Positions 10,901-18,386 of a stretch of DNA of 64,000 nt are shown in pieces; the first letter of the stretch is position 1, and each line of letters begins with the position of its first letter. The DNA is taken from positions 930,001 to 994,000 of the forward strand of contig JADJWQ010000001.1 of assembly GCA_016716265.1 (NCBI GenBank). The letters run 5' to 3'. The stretch is from Planctomycetota bacterium. Its GTDB lineage: Bacteria; Planctomycetota; UBA1135; UBA2386. Made by a program: the position numbers and the translations under genes. The notes below the pieces were generated by a model, which saw only the letters and a program-made list of their open reading frames with translations, was not told the origin of the DNA and searched no databases.

Positions 10901-11408
10901 CGCGGTGCACGACGCCGACCCGGTGCGCGGCCGCCAGCGCGTCCGCAGCGTCCGCGATGATCCGCGCACAGGAGCGCGCGTAGCGGTCCGGCCCGTCGGC
11001 GACGCGCGGATCGCGCGGCGAGCCGAGCACCTCCGCGAGCGCGGTCTCCTCGGCGAACGTCCCCCGCAGCGCGCCGGGCTCGCGATCGACGAGCGAGTCG
11101 ATCAGCGCGTCGAGGGCCACGCCATCGACGTAGCCCATCGCGATCCAGTGCACGCCGTCCTGCTCCCCGAAGCCGTGGATCGGGACGACGCCGGGGTGGC
11201 TGACGCGCGCCGCCGCCTCGGCCTCGCGGTGGAAGCGCGCGACCGACTCCGGCGTCAGGCCGACGAGCGACGGCAGCATCTTGAGAGCGACGCAGCGACC
11301 GCTCGGAGTGTGCGCGGCGCGGTGCACCACGCCCATGCCGCCCCGGCCGATCTCGCCGAGCAGCACGAACTCCCCGAACTGGTCGCCGGCCTGCGTGAGG
11401 GTCCCCAC
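7938..11408 (-). CDS. Membrane Ser/Thr protein kinase with C-terminal sulfatase-modifying-factor-like domain
   Basis: About 1156 aa. Residues 12-300 are a Hanks-type kinase: glycine loop GEIGRGGMGVV (18-28), VALK with K43, HRDVKPGN (168-175) and DFG (188-190). A single transmembrane helix lies around 335-360, so the kinase is cytoplasmic and the rest is probably periplasmic. Near residues 620-715, FPWGD, GVRDLCGN, LAGGSFA and LGLRLAW resemble a degenerate formylglycine-generating-enzyme/sulfatase-modifying-factor domain, perhaps a sensor. The remaining C-terminus is unrecognised. Substrates are unknown. The start is uncertain: GTG at 11408 is chosen because it begins just before the kinase domain, but GTG at 11501 is also open. 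It follows rpoZ on the same strand. Confidence 0.85.
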   Translation of the reverse strand: MGTLTQAGDQFGEFVLLGEIGRGGMGVVHRAAHTPSGRCVALKMLPSLVGLTPESVARFHREAEAAARVSHPGVVPIHGFGEQDGVHWIAMGYVDGVALDALIDSLVDREPGALRGTFAEETALAEVLGSPRDPRVADGPDRYARSCARIIADAADALAAAHRVGVVHRDVKPGNLLLDPAGRVVVVDFGLAWDEAGARLTGSGDVVGTPAYMAPEQALGGDQTIDARTDVYGLGATLFEMLTLRPPFDGAHAAEILRRIVTESPPRVRSLAPAVPEPLARLCDACLAKDPSDRPPDMVALRDGLGALAAGAELPKRVIPRDLGRASRRALRRMRSALIGLGVALSVGLAAGLAATAVRDQRDERAGREALELARAQIAAGRFLEAESSFARAGALLGDEMVRQARSACADALFERLYARGLFGQLAGWLESWDASSRDPAWAERLRRARGVGELVVDVRSGRPLAACRVRRLGDPAATWQSVASRTSLEIGDWLVEATPRDCATLRRIARIERDGRTGWMLGAVQLDGAPEHAALVDAPPGPVWLAVGEERRDDWARLLGGLDDPDLRAELEPLGWRTADVVRAADLPVVGLSPALARTYAALRGGHVPDPATHAAAADPGGLGWRFPWGDAFRPGWVAAGGVPVAVDTGVAGASPLGVRDLCGNAGDLVVADGSAWLAGGSFAAEQPESLLAAARVLLPWSERRADLGLRLAWFAPPAAADPAAVRTSADACAAARRADAAVLVWRVSPRGGICLALDAAPGELALGERLSTAAAPRVRAGEGAVGVVARCDGATVLRLPAAPPGARVRCELDFEPIALARARAGEVELRLPAVLGGEGAVQLLHVPPAVRLLSAWPEPCAVEHGPEGLVLTFRQPAWVPASAAEADGPRVALLIDGHWAERWPARATLERLVQESAPQLGGAPTVVDVGAVGALLVAELEVERAFVDPEGRPAPGVREGLVAWFDGRSPRPELLAVEPIDCVDGGRATGAGYAHETLGVDLALAPATGDQLARLGWLATDLQVRVANATVGPDVDVIVTGLTEVAVADRWAALFELSAGAFAAPGARLGSDPAELPFGAVGAGRTALCSEWLFAGDDGAVSRERWAFLSAPPRAVLVRFRVTGSDATAVRDRAAQPAVRALFARVEAGLTLRP

Positions 11409-11523
11409 CGCGGAGTCTTCGGCCCGCGGGGCCCAGGGCCTGAGCGGTGGCCGGCCGGGCGTCTCGCGGCGACACCCCCGGCCGTGGCGCGCGCGCGTCA
11501 CCGCACGCCCGCGCCGCCCCCGA

Positions 11524-11736
11524 TCACAGCTCCCGCCGCTCTTCCTCGTCGGGCACGAGCTCGATCAGGCCGCGCTCGAGCTCCTCGGCAGCGATCTTCA
11601 TGTAGTTGCGCTCGCGCGTCTCGAACAGCGGCTTCTGGCCGCGGACGAGCTCGCGGACGCGCTTCTGCAGGAGGGCGGTCAGACGGAACGAGCCGCCGAC
11701 CTGGCGCACGAGGCGCTGCGGGAGCGTGTCATCCAT
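11524..11736 (-). CDS. rpoZ: RNA polymerase omega subunit
   Basis: 70 aa. FRLTALLQKRVRELVRGQKP followed by ETRERNYMKIAAEELERGLI matches the Rpb6/omega core, which stabilises the beta' subunit of RNA polymerase. The acidic tail (LVPDEEERREL) is also typical. The ATG at 11736 is chosen; a GTG at 11748 adds four residues. It lies upstream of the Ser/Thr kinase gene on the same strand. The protein is short, and the assignment rests on the conserved K/R-rich helix and the EEL..G.I motif. Confidence 0.75.
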   Translation of the reverse strand: MDDTLPQRLVRQVGGSFRLTALLQKRVRELVRGQKPLFETRERNYMKIAAEELERGLIELVPDEEERREL

Positions 11737-11825
11737 AGGCACGGCCACCGATGGGTGGAACCGCGCACACTAGCCACCCCGGTCCCCCGAGGCAAGGGGC
11801 AGTCGGGCCGCGCGGCCGGGGCGCG

Positions 11826-12875
11826 TCACATGTCGCGCACGTCGGCGATCAGCTGGATGTCGTAGAACGCGCGGTGGTCGTCGGTGCGGGTGCTGACGAC
11901 CGACAGGTGCAGCAGCACCTGTCGCGACGATGACGGCCCGACCACCTGCACCTCGAGCCCGTTCGGGAAGCCGTCGCCAGTGGGATCGACGATGCCGAAG
12001 CGACCGACGCCCATCGCCCGTGGCGCGAAGCACGACGCGATCGAGTGGTGGCGGTAGTCGAGGATGTCCGAGCGGCAGTGCGACGGCTCGGCCTCGATCT
12101 CCCAGGTCGTCGTTCGCGGTGCGTGCGGCGTGTTCGACAGGTCGCCGACCGCGTCGATCTGACGGAGCGTGCCGTCCACGGCGGGGTCGGCGCCGACCAG
12201 CCAGATCACCGAAACCGGATCGTGTTCGAGGCCGTGCCGGTCCGGTGTGCCCTCGAACATGTGGATCAGCACCTCCGCGCGATCGGTCGGATCGGCGATC
12301 CGATCGATCTGCGTGCCGTCGGCGAGGGGTTCGCTCGCCCACTTCGCGAGGTTGATGCCGTCCGGCCGGTCGCGTTCCGGGCCAGTACCGGCGATCGTCA
12401 GATACCACCACTCGAGACGATAGACGTCGACGCGGTAGACGTTGCCCGCCGCGGACTCGAACTCGTCGGTCCAGGCATAGCGGGCGAACATCAGGCAGTT
12501 GCCGGTGCGCGGATCGGCTGCGACGTCGGGCTCCAGCAGGGCGGTCGCCCGCACGGCCGGCAGGCGTGTCGAGTCGATCGCCCCACGCATGTCCGCGGGG
12601 ATCGCCAGGATCGCACGGTAGTTCTCGCCGACGGTGTCGTTGCCGAACACGCGCACCGACGACGTCAGGCCGCCGCGCATCTCGTCGATCACGTCCTGGG
12701 CGATCTCGGTTACGCGCGCCATGCGCTCCGTGTAGCGCTGCGATCGCATGCCGGTCGTGCTCAGCGTCGCGACGAGCCAGATGAGTGTCATCAGCATCGC
12801 GGTCGCGATGGTGATCTCGATCAGCGAGAAGCCGCCCTCGTCGGGGCGGCCGTGCCTTGCACTGTTCGGGTTCAT
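11826..12875 (-). CDS. Prepilin-type N-terminal cleavage/methylation domain protein
   Basis: 349 aa. The type IV prepilin/pseudopilin signature GGFSLIEITIATAML occurs near residues 14-28, followed by a hydrophobic helix. The prepilin peptidase would cut between G and F. The remaining 320 residues are an extracellular domain of unknown fold with several cysteines and acidic patches. It starts 9 bp after the stop of the giant prepilin-like gene, so the two are co-transcribed and probably assemble together. No secretion ATPase, pilus platform or prepilin peptidase gene is in this window. Confidence 0.85.
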   Translation of the reverse strand: MNPNSARHGRPDEGGFSLIEITIATAMLMTLIWLVATLSTTGMRSQRYTERMARVTEIAQDVIDEMRGGLTSSVRVFGNDTVGENYRAILAIPADMRGAIDSTRLPAVRATALLEPDVAADPRTGNCLMFARYAWTDEFESAAGNVYRVDVYRLEWWYLTIAGTGPERDRPDGINLAKWASEPLADGTQIDRIADPTDRAEVLIHMFEGTPDRHGLEHDPVSVIWLVGADPAVDGTLRQIDAVGDLSNTPHAPRTTTWEIEAEPSHCRSDILDYRHHSIASCFAPRAMGVGRFGIVDPTGDGFPNGLEVQVVGPSSSRQVLLHLSVVSTRTDDHRAFYDIQLIADVRDM

Positions 12876-12884
12876 CGCGGGGCC

Positions 12885-15800
12885 TCAACGCTGGATGAAG
12901 ACGCGGACCTGATGCACCGAGTAGTGCAGTGCCATGTCCTCGCGGTAGGCCTCGACGCGCAGCAGGTAGCCGCCCTCGGGGAAGCGCGCGGCCGGCACGC
13001 TCCAGCGCACGACCTCGGCGCCGACGCCGCTGTCGCGGAAGAGCAGCTGCGGGTCGGCCGGCTTCTCGCCGACGAACGCGATGCTGTCGTCGCGCAGGTT
13101 CCGCCACGAGACGCCGTTGTCGGGCGAGTAGAGCACGACGTAGTCGATCTTCTCCTCGTCCTCGGCGAAGTTGGCCGGCGTGGACGTGGTGTACGGCAAC
13201 CGGTCCCAGCGCAGCCACTCGAGCTGGATCTGGATGTCGATCGAGGTCGGGTTCCGCAGCTCCGTGATCTCGGTCGGCGACACGATCTCGACACGCGGCG
13301 GCTGCTCGATCCGGTAGCGGAGCGAGCCATCGCCGAGCTCGAAGAACGACTGGTACATCGACAGCAGGCAGTACTTGCCGAGGAAGTCCGAGCCCGTCTC
13401 GGTGGTCTGGCCGAGGCCGTTGACGACCAGCCAGGCGGCGTCGGTCCCGGTCGGATCCACGAGCTGGACGAGGCCGGAGCCCGTGTAGCCACTCGGGTGG
13501 TTGTAGAACTGCCGCAGCAGGGCCGCCGAGAAACGGCGACTCGCATACGGATCCAGAGCGAACTCCGGCGGCACGTTGCCGCTCGTGTTCAGGCTGAACG
13601 GACGGTTGATGTAGGCGGTCGACGGGATCGGGAAGCCGTAGTTCGTCGCCAGCTCGATGCCCGGCCCCACGAGGCTGCCGTTCCCGTTCGAGAAGTGGTG
13701 GTTGAAGTGGTTCGACGACGTGCCGTTGTTGAAGAAGCTGACGCAGCCCTTCTCTGCCGTGCGGTGATGCGCGGAGAGCATCTCGCTGCCGAAGCCCCGG
13801 AAGCGCGGCTGCCCGTCGTGCACGGTACGCATGCTCTGTCGGAAGAACTGGTCCCGGGCGGTGCCCGCCGGCAGGTTGCCCCGCAGGCGGCCGGACAGAT
13901 CGGACGCGATCCACGACGTCAGGTACGCGTCGTCGGGGCACAGCTCACCGAGCCACGGCATCCCCCACCAGTAGTCGACATCGCCGTCGCGCACGAGGCA
14001 GCGCTCGCCGGTGATGTTGTTCACGTAGCCGGTCTGGGTGTCGGCACCGCCCCACGGCTTGCGATTGACGGGGATCGAATTCGGGTAGCCGTTCGACGAG
14101 TCGTAGCCGATCTCGTTGCCACACCCGACGTAGTAGTAGGAGTAGCCCGACAAGGTCGTGTAGATCGCACCGGATCTGACGATCGCGTTGCGGAACAGCT
14201 CCATGAACCTCGGTACGTCGAAGTTCGGGCCGACATTCCAGCGATCCCAGCAGTTGGTGAGGCCGGGGAAGTCGGCACGCGCATCCTCGCCCAGGCGATT
14301 CAGCGATTCGTGGAACCAGTTGTAGCCGTCGCCGAAGTCGGGATCGCCATGCAGCAGGTCCCGGTACGGGTTGTGACGCGGGTCACCGATGAACTGGCAT
14401 CGCTCCGTCCACGGCACGACATCGCGTGTCGGCGCCCACCAGCTGTAGGTCCTCGACAGATTGCCCGGCTCGAACCACAGGCCGATCGTGCCCGACGGCG
14501 ACAGGCCGGACAGGAGCGCGGCGTTGTAGTTGGAGAGGTTCCAGAACTGCGTGTGCACCGTCAGCATCACGTCTTCGCCGACGTCCCGGGGATCGTAGAA
14601 GTGCGGCGGCGTGCTGGTGTCGCAGAAGCGCTGCTCGTCCCACACCGAGCCGGGAATCGTCAGGATCCATCGCGCGGTGTTCTTCGGGCCGTCGCCGGGC
14701 GTCGCCAGATTGCGGCCGAACGGCGCGGTGGCGCTCATCGGCGAGGGGTTGTACTCGAGCCCGTAGAGTCGCGACCGCCGGTTCGAATACAGACCCTTGT
14801 CGTTGACGACCCGGCACGTCGTCGGGGTGTTCAACAGGTAGATGCGCGTCGACTTGCGCATGCCCGGACCCGGATCCCAGAAGAACGCGGCGTAGCACAT
14901 CGCGTTCGTCGGATACACGTCGTAGTAGCTCGGCGCGGGTGCCGGTGGGTAGTAGTCCTTGTTACCCCATATGTTGATGCCACCCGGGACCGACTCGAGC
15001 TTGACGCCCGGAGCCAGCCGCCCGAACCCGTCGGTCAGATTGACGTCGAGAACGTGCAACACGATCGAGCGCTCGAACGGGACGATGTCCGGGATGGTGG
15101 GATCGTCCGGGTCGGTCTTGTAGGCGTAGACGCGGATGCGGACCGACGTCTGCTCGGTGCTCGACGGCGGGCTGGCCGTGCGCAGCTCCTCCGGATGCGA
15201 CACGCAGCGCAACCCGGGGAGGGCCTCCGGACACTTCGCCGCATCGGAGTAGTTCCGCAACGGCGGCACCGGCAGCAGCTCGCCGTGGAGATTGACCAGC
15301 AGCGCGTGGCGGTAGGCGTCGGGGTCGGAGATCATCCCCTCGAGCAGCACCTGGAGCGTCGGCTCCTTCGACATGTCGCCGAGGCGCGGCGGCACCGGTG
15401 TGCCCTGGAGCTGCGCGAGTCGGATCGCCTCCTCGCGGGTGGTCGCCTCGGTCACGCGCCGCTCGTTCAGGTCGCTCGCCTCCGGCCAGCGTGTGCAGTG
15501 GTTGTAGTAGTCGGCCAGCGCGTACGGATATGGATTGGTCGTGCCGTCCCAGCCGTTGAGTTCCGTCGTGTCGACGAGCAACCGCCCCTTCATGATGTCG
15601 GCGACGTAGTAGGCGGTCGACGCACTGCCTGCGGGCATCGTTCCCGGGTAGTAGTAGACGTGGTTGACGGTCGCGTAGCTGTCGAGTTCGTCGTTGACGA
15701 ACGGCCGATAGACGCTGTCACGTCCGAAGCCGAGCTTGGTGATCCAGTGCGTTCGTACCGAGAGACCCGGGTTCCGGTTCTCCAGGTCGGTGATCGCCGA

Positions 15801-16400
15801 CTCGACGAACGGGACGATCGACTCCATGAACACCCACCAGCCCGGCACGTTCTCGGCAGCCAGCAGGTAGACGTCGAACACCTGCGTGGCCGGGAAGGCC
15901 GTGCTGACCGAGTTCACCACGGACGACAACGATGCGAGCTCGTTCTCGCTGCCGTTCGCATCCCGCTTCAGGATCCGCACCGTGACGTAGCGCACGTTGC
16001 GGTTGTCGAGTCCGGCGAACGGACGCACGCTGAGGCGCCGCGACCACACCCACGCCCCATCGCGCCAGGTGTTGCCCGAGATCGCGTGGTCGGGTGTGAG
16101 CAGGTTGCCGCTCGAGTCGGTGGTGACCGTGAGCTGTGGCCGTGGCGTGATGCCGTCGTCGAGGATGTCGAGGTCGACGGCCGCCTCGACGTCGCCCCGG
16201 TCGACCAGCGCATGGATCTCCGACAGGATCGCCTGCGCCTTCGCGTAGGCGAACACCTTGTCGCGCTGCGAGTTGGTCGCGTTGTAGTTCGTCGTGATGT
16301 GATTCCCGAGCACCACCGCGGCGATGAGGAACACGACGACTCCCATCAGGAGCTCGACCAGCGTGAAGCCGGCTTCGGCAGGAACGGGCTTGAGTCGCAT
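12885..16400 (-). CDS. Giant prepilin-like secreted protein
   Basis: 1171 aa. The N-terminus carries a clean prepilin signal (EAGFTLVELLMGVVVFLI, residues 9-26) like type II/IV pseudopilins, but ordinary pseudopilins are about 150-350 aa. The long ectodomain is rich in Tyr, Trp and Asn and has scattered cysteines. The last 200 residues (VEIVSPTEITELRN, then GYLLRVEAYRED) look like beta-sandwich, fibronectin/Ig-type modules, which is inference. The ATG at 16400 lies eight residues before the signal. It is the first gene of a two-gene operon with the smaller prepilin-like gene and is divergent from the ABC exporter. Function is unknown; a surface fibre tip or adhesin is possible. Confidence 0.85.
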   Translation of the reverse strand: MRLKPVPAEAGFTLVELLMGVVVFLIAAVVLGNHITTNYNATNSQRDKVFAYAKAQAILSEIHALVDRGDVEAAVDLDILDDGITPRPQLTVTTDSSGNLLTPDHAISGNTWRDGAWVWSRRLSVRPFAGLDNRNVRYVTVRILKRDANGSENELASLSSVVNSVSTAFPATQVFDVYLLAAENVPGWWVFMESIVPFVESAITDLENRNPGLSVRTHWITKLGFGRDSVYRPFVNDELDSYATVNHVYYYPGTMPAGSASTAYYVADIMKGRLLVDTTELNGWDGTTNPYPYALADYYNHCTRWPEASDLNERRVTEATTREEAIRLAQLQGTPVPPRLGDMSKEPTLQVLLEGMISDPDAYRHALLVNLHGELLPVPPLRNYSDAAKCPEALPGLRCVSHPEELRTASPPSSTEQTSVRIRVYAYKTDPDDPTIPDIVPFERSIVLHVLDVNLTDGFGRLAPGVKLESVPGGINIWGNKDYYPPAPAPSYYDVYPTNAMCYAAFFWDPGPGMRKSTRIYLLNTPTTCRVVNDKGLYSNRRSRLYGLEYNPSPMSATAPFGRNLATPGDGPKNTARWILTIPGSVWDEQRFCDTSTPPHFYDPRDVGEDVMLTVHTQFWNLSNYNAALLSGLSPSGTIGLWFEPGNLSRTYSWWAPTRDVVPWTERCQFIGDPRHNPYRDLLHGDPDFGDGYNWFHESLNRLGEDARADFPGLTNCWDRWNVGPNFDVPRFMELFRNAIVRSGAIYTTLSGYSYYYVGCGNEIGYDSSNGYPNSIPVNRKPWGGADTQTGYVNNITGERCLVRDGDVDYWWGMPWLGELCPDDAYLTSWIASDLSGRLRGNLPAGTARDQFFRQSMRTVHDGQPRFRGFGSEMLSAHHRTAEKGCVSFFNNGTSSNHFNHHFSNGNGSLVGPGIELATNYGFPIPSTAYINRPFSLNTSGNVPPEFALDPYASRRFSAALLRQFYNHPSGYTGSGLVQLVDPTGTDAAWLVVNGLGQTTETGSDFLGKYCLLSMYQSFFELGDGSLRYRIEQPPRVEIVSPTEITELRNPTSIDIQIQLEWLRWDRLPYTTSTPANFAEDEEKIDYVVLYSPDNGVSWRNLRDDSIAFVGEKPADPQLLFRDSGVGAEVVRWSVPAARFPEGGYLLRVEAYREDMALHYSVHQVRVFIQR

Positions 16401-16562
16401 CGACTGACTCCCAGGACGGTTCTCGACGGTGGTGAGCCCGGCGACCACGCACGGACCCGAGCCTCGTATCGGCGGGGGGCGGTGCGCCACTGATTCGAGT
16501 CCGAACGGTCGTCCAGTTCCTGGACACCGCGGGGCGTTCGGCGCGCCGCGGCCGGAGCGTCG

Positions 16563-18386
16563 GTGACATTCCGGGCTTCGCCGCCGATCATCGACTGGCC
16601 CGTGCCCGCCGACTCGTCCGCCCACGACCGGAACGCCTCTGCCTGGCGCGCGTTGCTGCGCGTCTGGCGGGCCTACCTGACCCCGCCGGGGCGCCCCCTG
16701 CTCGGCGGCGCCTGCACCGCGCTCGCCGCCGTGACGCTGCTGCTGCTCCCGGGCTTCGCAGCGGGCGCACTCGACGCCGCGGTGCAGGGCGACCACGGTC
16801 GGGTCCTGCGGCTGGCGGGCGCCTTCGGTGGCGGGGCGGTCGTCGAGGCGCTGCTGCGGCGCGCCGGCCGGCTGGCGTTGATCGATCGCTCGCGCCGCAC
16901 CGAGGAGCAGCTCAAGGACGCGGTCGTCCGCCACCTGCAGCGGGTGCGCATCCCGGCGCTCGACGCGCTGCGCTCGGGCGACGTCGTCAGCCGGCTGACG
17001 CAAGACGTCGAGCTCCTGCGCTTCGCGACCGGGCCGGCGGCGCTGTACGGGCTGCAGGCGCTCGTGCTGCTTCCGGGCGGGATCGTCGCGCTCGCCGGTG
17101 CGTCGCCGCGGCTCGCGCTGGCCGCGGCCCTGCCGTTCGCGGCGATGGGGCTCGCGCTGTGGCGACTCGCACCCGCGATCCATCGCCATTCGCGCACGGT
17201 CCAGGACGAGCTCGGCGGCATCGCGGCACTGGCGGGCGACGTGCTCGCGGCGTTGCGCTTCGTGCGCGCGGCCGGCCGCGAACAGGCCGAGGCAGAGCGG
17301 ATGCGATCCCGCAGCAACGACCTCGCCGACCACAAGGTGGAGCTCGCCCGCGTGCGCGCGCGCTCCGACCTGGCGATCCACCTCGGCGTCGAGCTCGCCG
17401 TCCTCGCCGGGCTCGCGATCGGCGGGCTCGACGTCCTCGCCGGCCGCGCGACGACCGGCGAGCTGCTGCGCCTCTACGCGCTGCTCGGCATCGCGCTCAC
17501 GCCGCTGCTCGCCGCGGGCTTCCTGCTCGGCGCGCTGCCGCGCGCGCTCGCCGCCGCTCGACGCGTCGACGAGCTGCTCGCGCTGCCGGTGGAGACCGTC
17601 GGCGCGTTCTCGGTGGCGCGCGCGCCGCGCGCGCCGCGACTCGAGCTACGCAGCCTGACGATCGCACGCCCGGGGAGCGACGCACCGATGCTCGACGGGC
17701 TGTCGTTGACGATCGAGCCCGGTGCGACGCTCGGCATCGTCGGCCCGGTCGGCGCCGGCAAGTCGGCCCTGCTCGACGTGCTGCTGCGTTTCCGCGAGCC
17801 GCCGCGCGGTACGGTGCTCGTCGATGGTCGCGACCTGCTCGACGTCGACCCGCGCGAGCTGCGTGCGCTGTTCGGGTTCGTCGCCCAGGAGCCGTTCCTG
17901 TTCGCGGACACGATCGAGCAGAACCTGCGGCTCGCGGCCCCCGATGCGCCGCATGATGCGCTGCTCGGCGCGGTCGAGGACGCCGGGCTCGCGCCGGATC
18001 TCGCCGAGTGGCCCGAAGGCCTGCGCACGCGGCTCGGCGAGCGCGGCGTCACGCTGAGCGGCGGCCAGCGGCAGCGGCTGTCGCTGGCGCGCGCGCTGCT
18101 CGCCGGACGCCCGGTGCTGCTGCTCGACGACGCGCTGTCCGCGGTCGACCACGAGACCGAGCGCCGCATCCTGTCCGCGCTCGCGAAGCGTCGCGACGGT
18201 GGCACGCGGATCGTCGTCACGCACCGGCTGTCCGCCGTCGCTGCGGCCCACCGCGTCGCGGTGCTCGAGGACGGTCGACTCACCGCCTGCGACACCCCCG
18301 CCGCACTGCGCGCGCAGCGAGGCTTCTTCGCGACCTGCTGGCGCCTGCAGGCCGAGACCGCGGCATTCGACGGGAGGCTGCCGTGA
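16563..18386 (+). CDS. ABC exporter, fused membrane and ATPase domains (first half-transporter)
   Basis: 607 aa, type I exporter layout. Several hydrophobic segments fill residues 40-330 (for example ALAAVTLLLLPGFAAGAL). The ATPase carries Walker A GPVGAGKS (394-401), signature LSGGQRQRLSLARALL near 498, Walker B VLLLDDALSAVD and the H-loop in VVTHRLSA. The start is GTG at 16563, with no strong ribosome-binding site seen. It overlaps the next exporter gene by 4 bp (GTGA), so the two very probably form a heterodimer like other paired lipid/drug exporters. Here Walker B ends in D-D instead of D-E, which suggests a degenerate catalytic site and an asymmetric pair. Substrate is unknown. Confidence 0.92.
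   Translation: MTFRASPPIIDWPVPADSSAHDRNASAWRALLRVWRAYLTPPGRPLLGGACTALAAVTLLLLPGFAAGALDAAVQGDHGRVLRLAGAFGGGAVVEALLRRAGRLALIDRSRRTEEQLKDAVVRHLQRVRIPALDALRSGDVVSRLTQDVELLRFATGPAALYGLQALVLLPGGIVALAGASPRLALAAALPFAAMGLALWRLAPAIHRHSRTVQDELGGIAALAGDVLAALRFVRAAGREQAEAERMRSRSNDLADHKVELARVRARSDLAIHLGVELAVLAGLAIGGLDVLAGRATTGELLRLYALLGIALTPLLAAGFLLGALPRALAAARRVDELLALPVETVGAFSVARAPRAPRLELRSLTIARPGSDAPMLDGLSLTIEPGATLGIVGPVGAGKSALLDVLLRFREPPRGTVLVDGRDLLDVDPRELRALFGFVAQEPFLFADTIEQNLRLAAPDAPHDALLGAVEDAGLAPDLAEWPEGLRTRLGERGVTLSGGQRQRLSLARALLAGRPVLLLDDALSAVDHETERRILSALAKRRDGGTRIVVTHRLSAVAAAHRVAVLEDGRLTACDTPAALRAQRGFFATCWRLQAETAAFDGRLP

Noticed and set aside
12045..16493. Very long plus-strand open frame (1482 codons) opposite the prepilin genes
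   Set aside because: The composition (Arg, Val, His, Asp; few hydrophobic segments) is that of an antisense frame of a high-GC coding strand, while the minus strand shows clear prepilin motifs.
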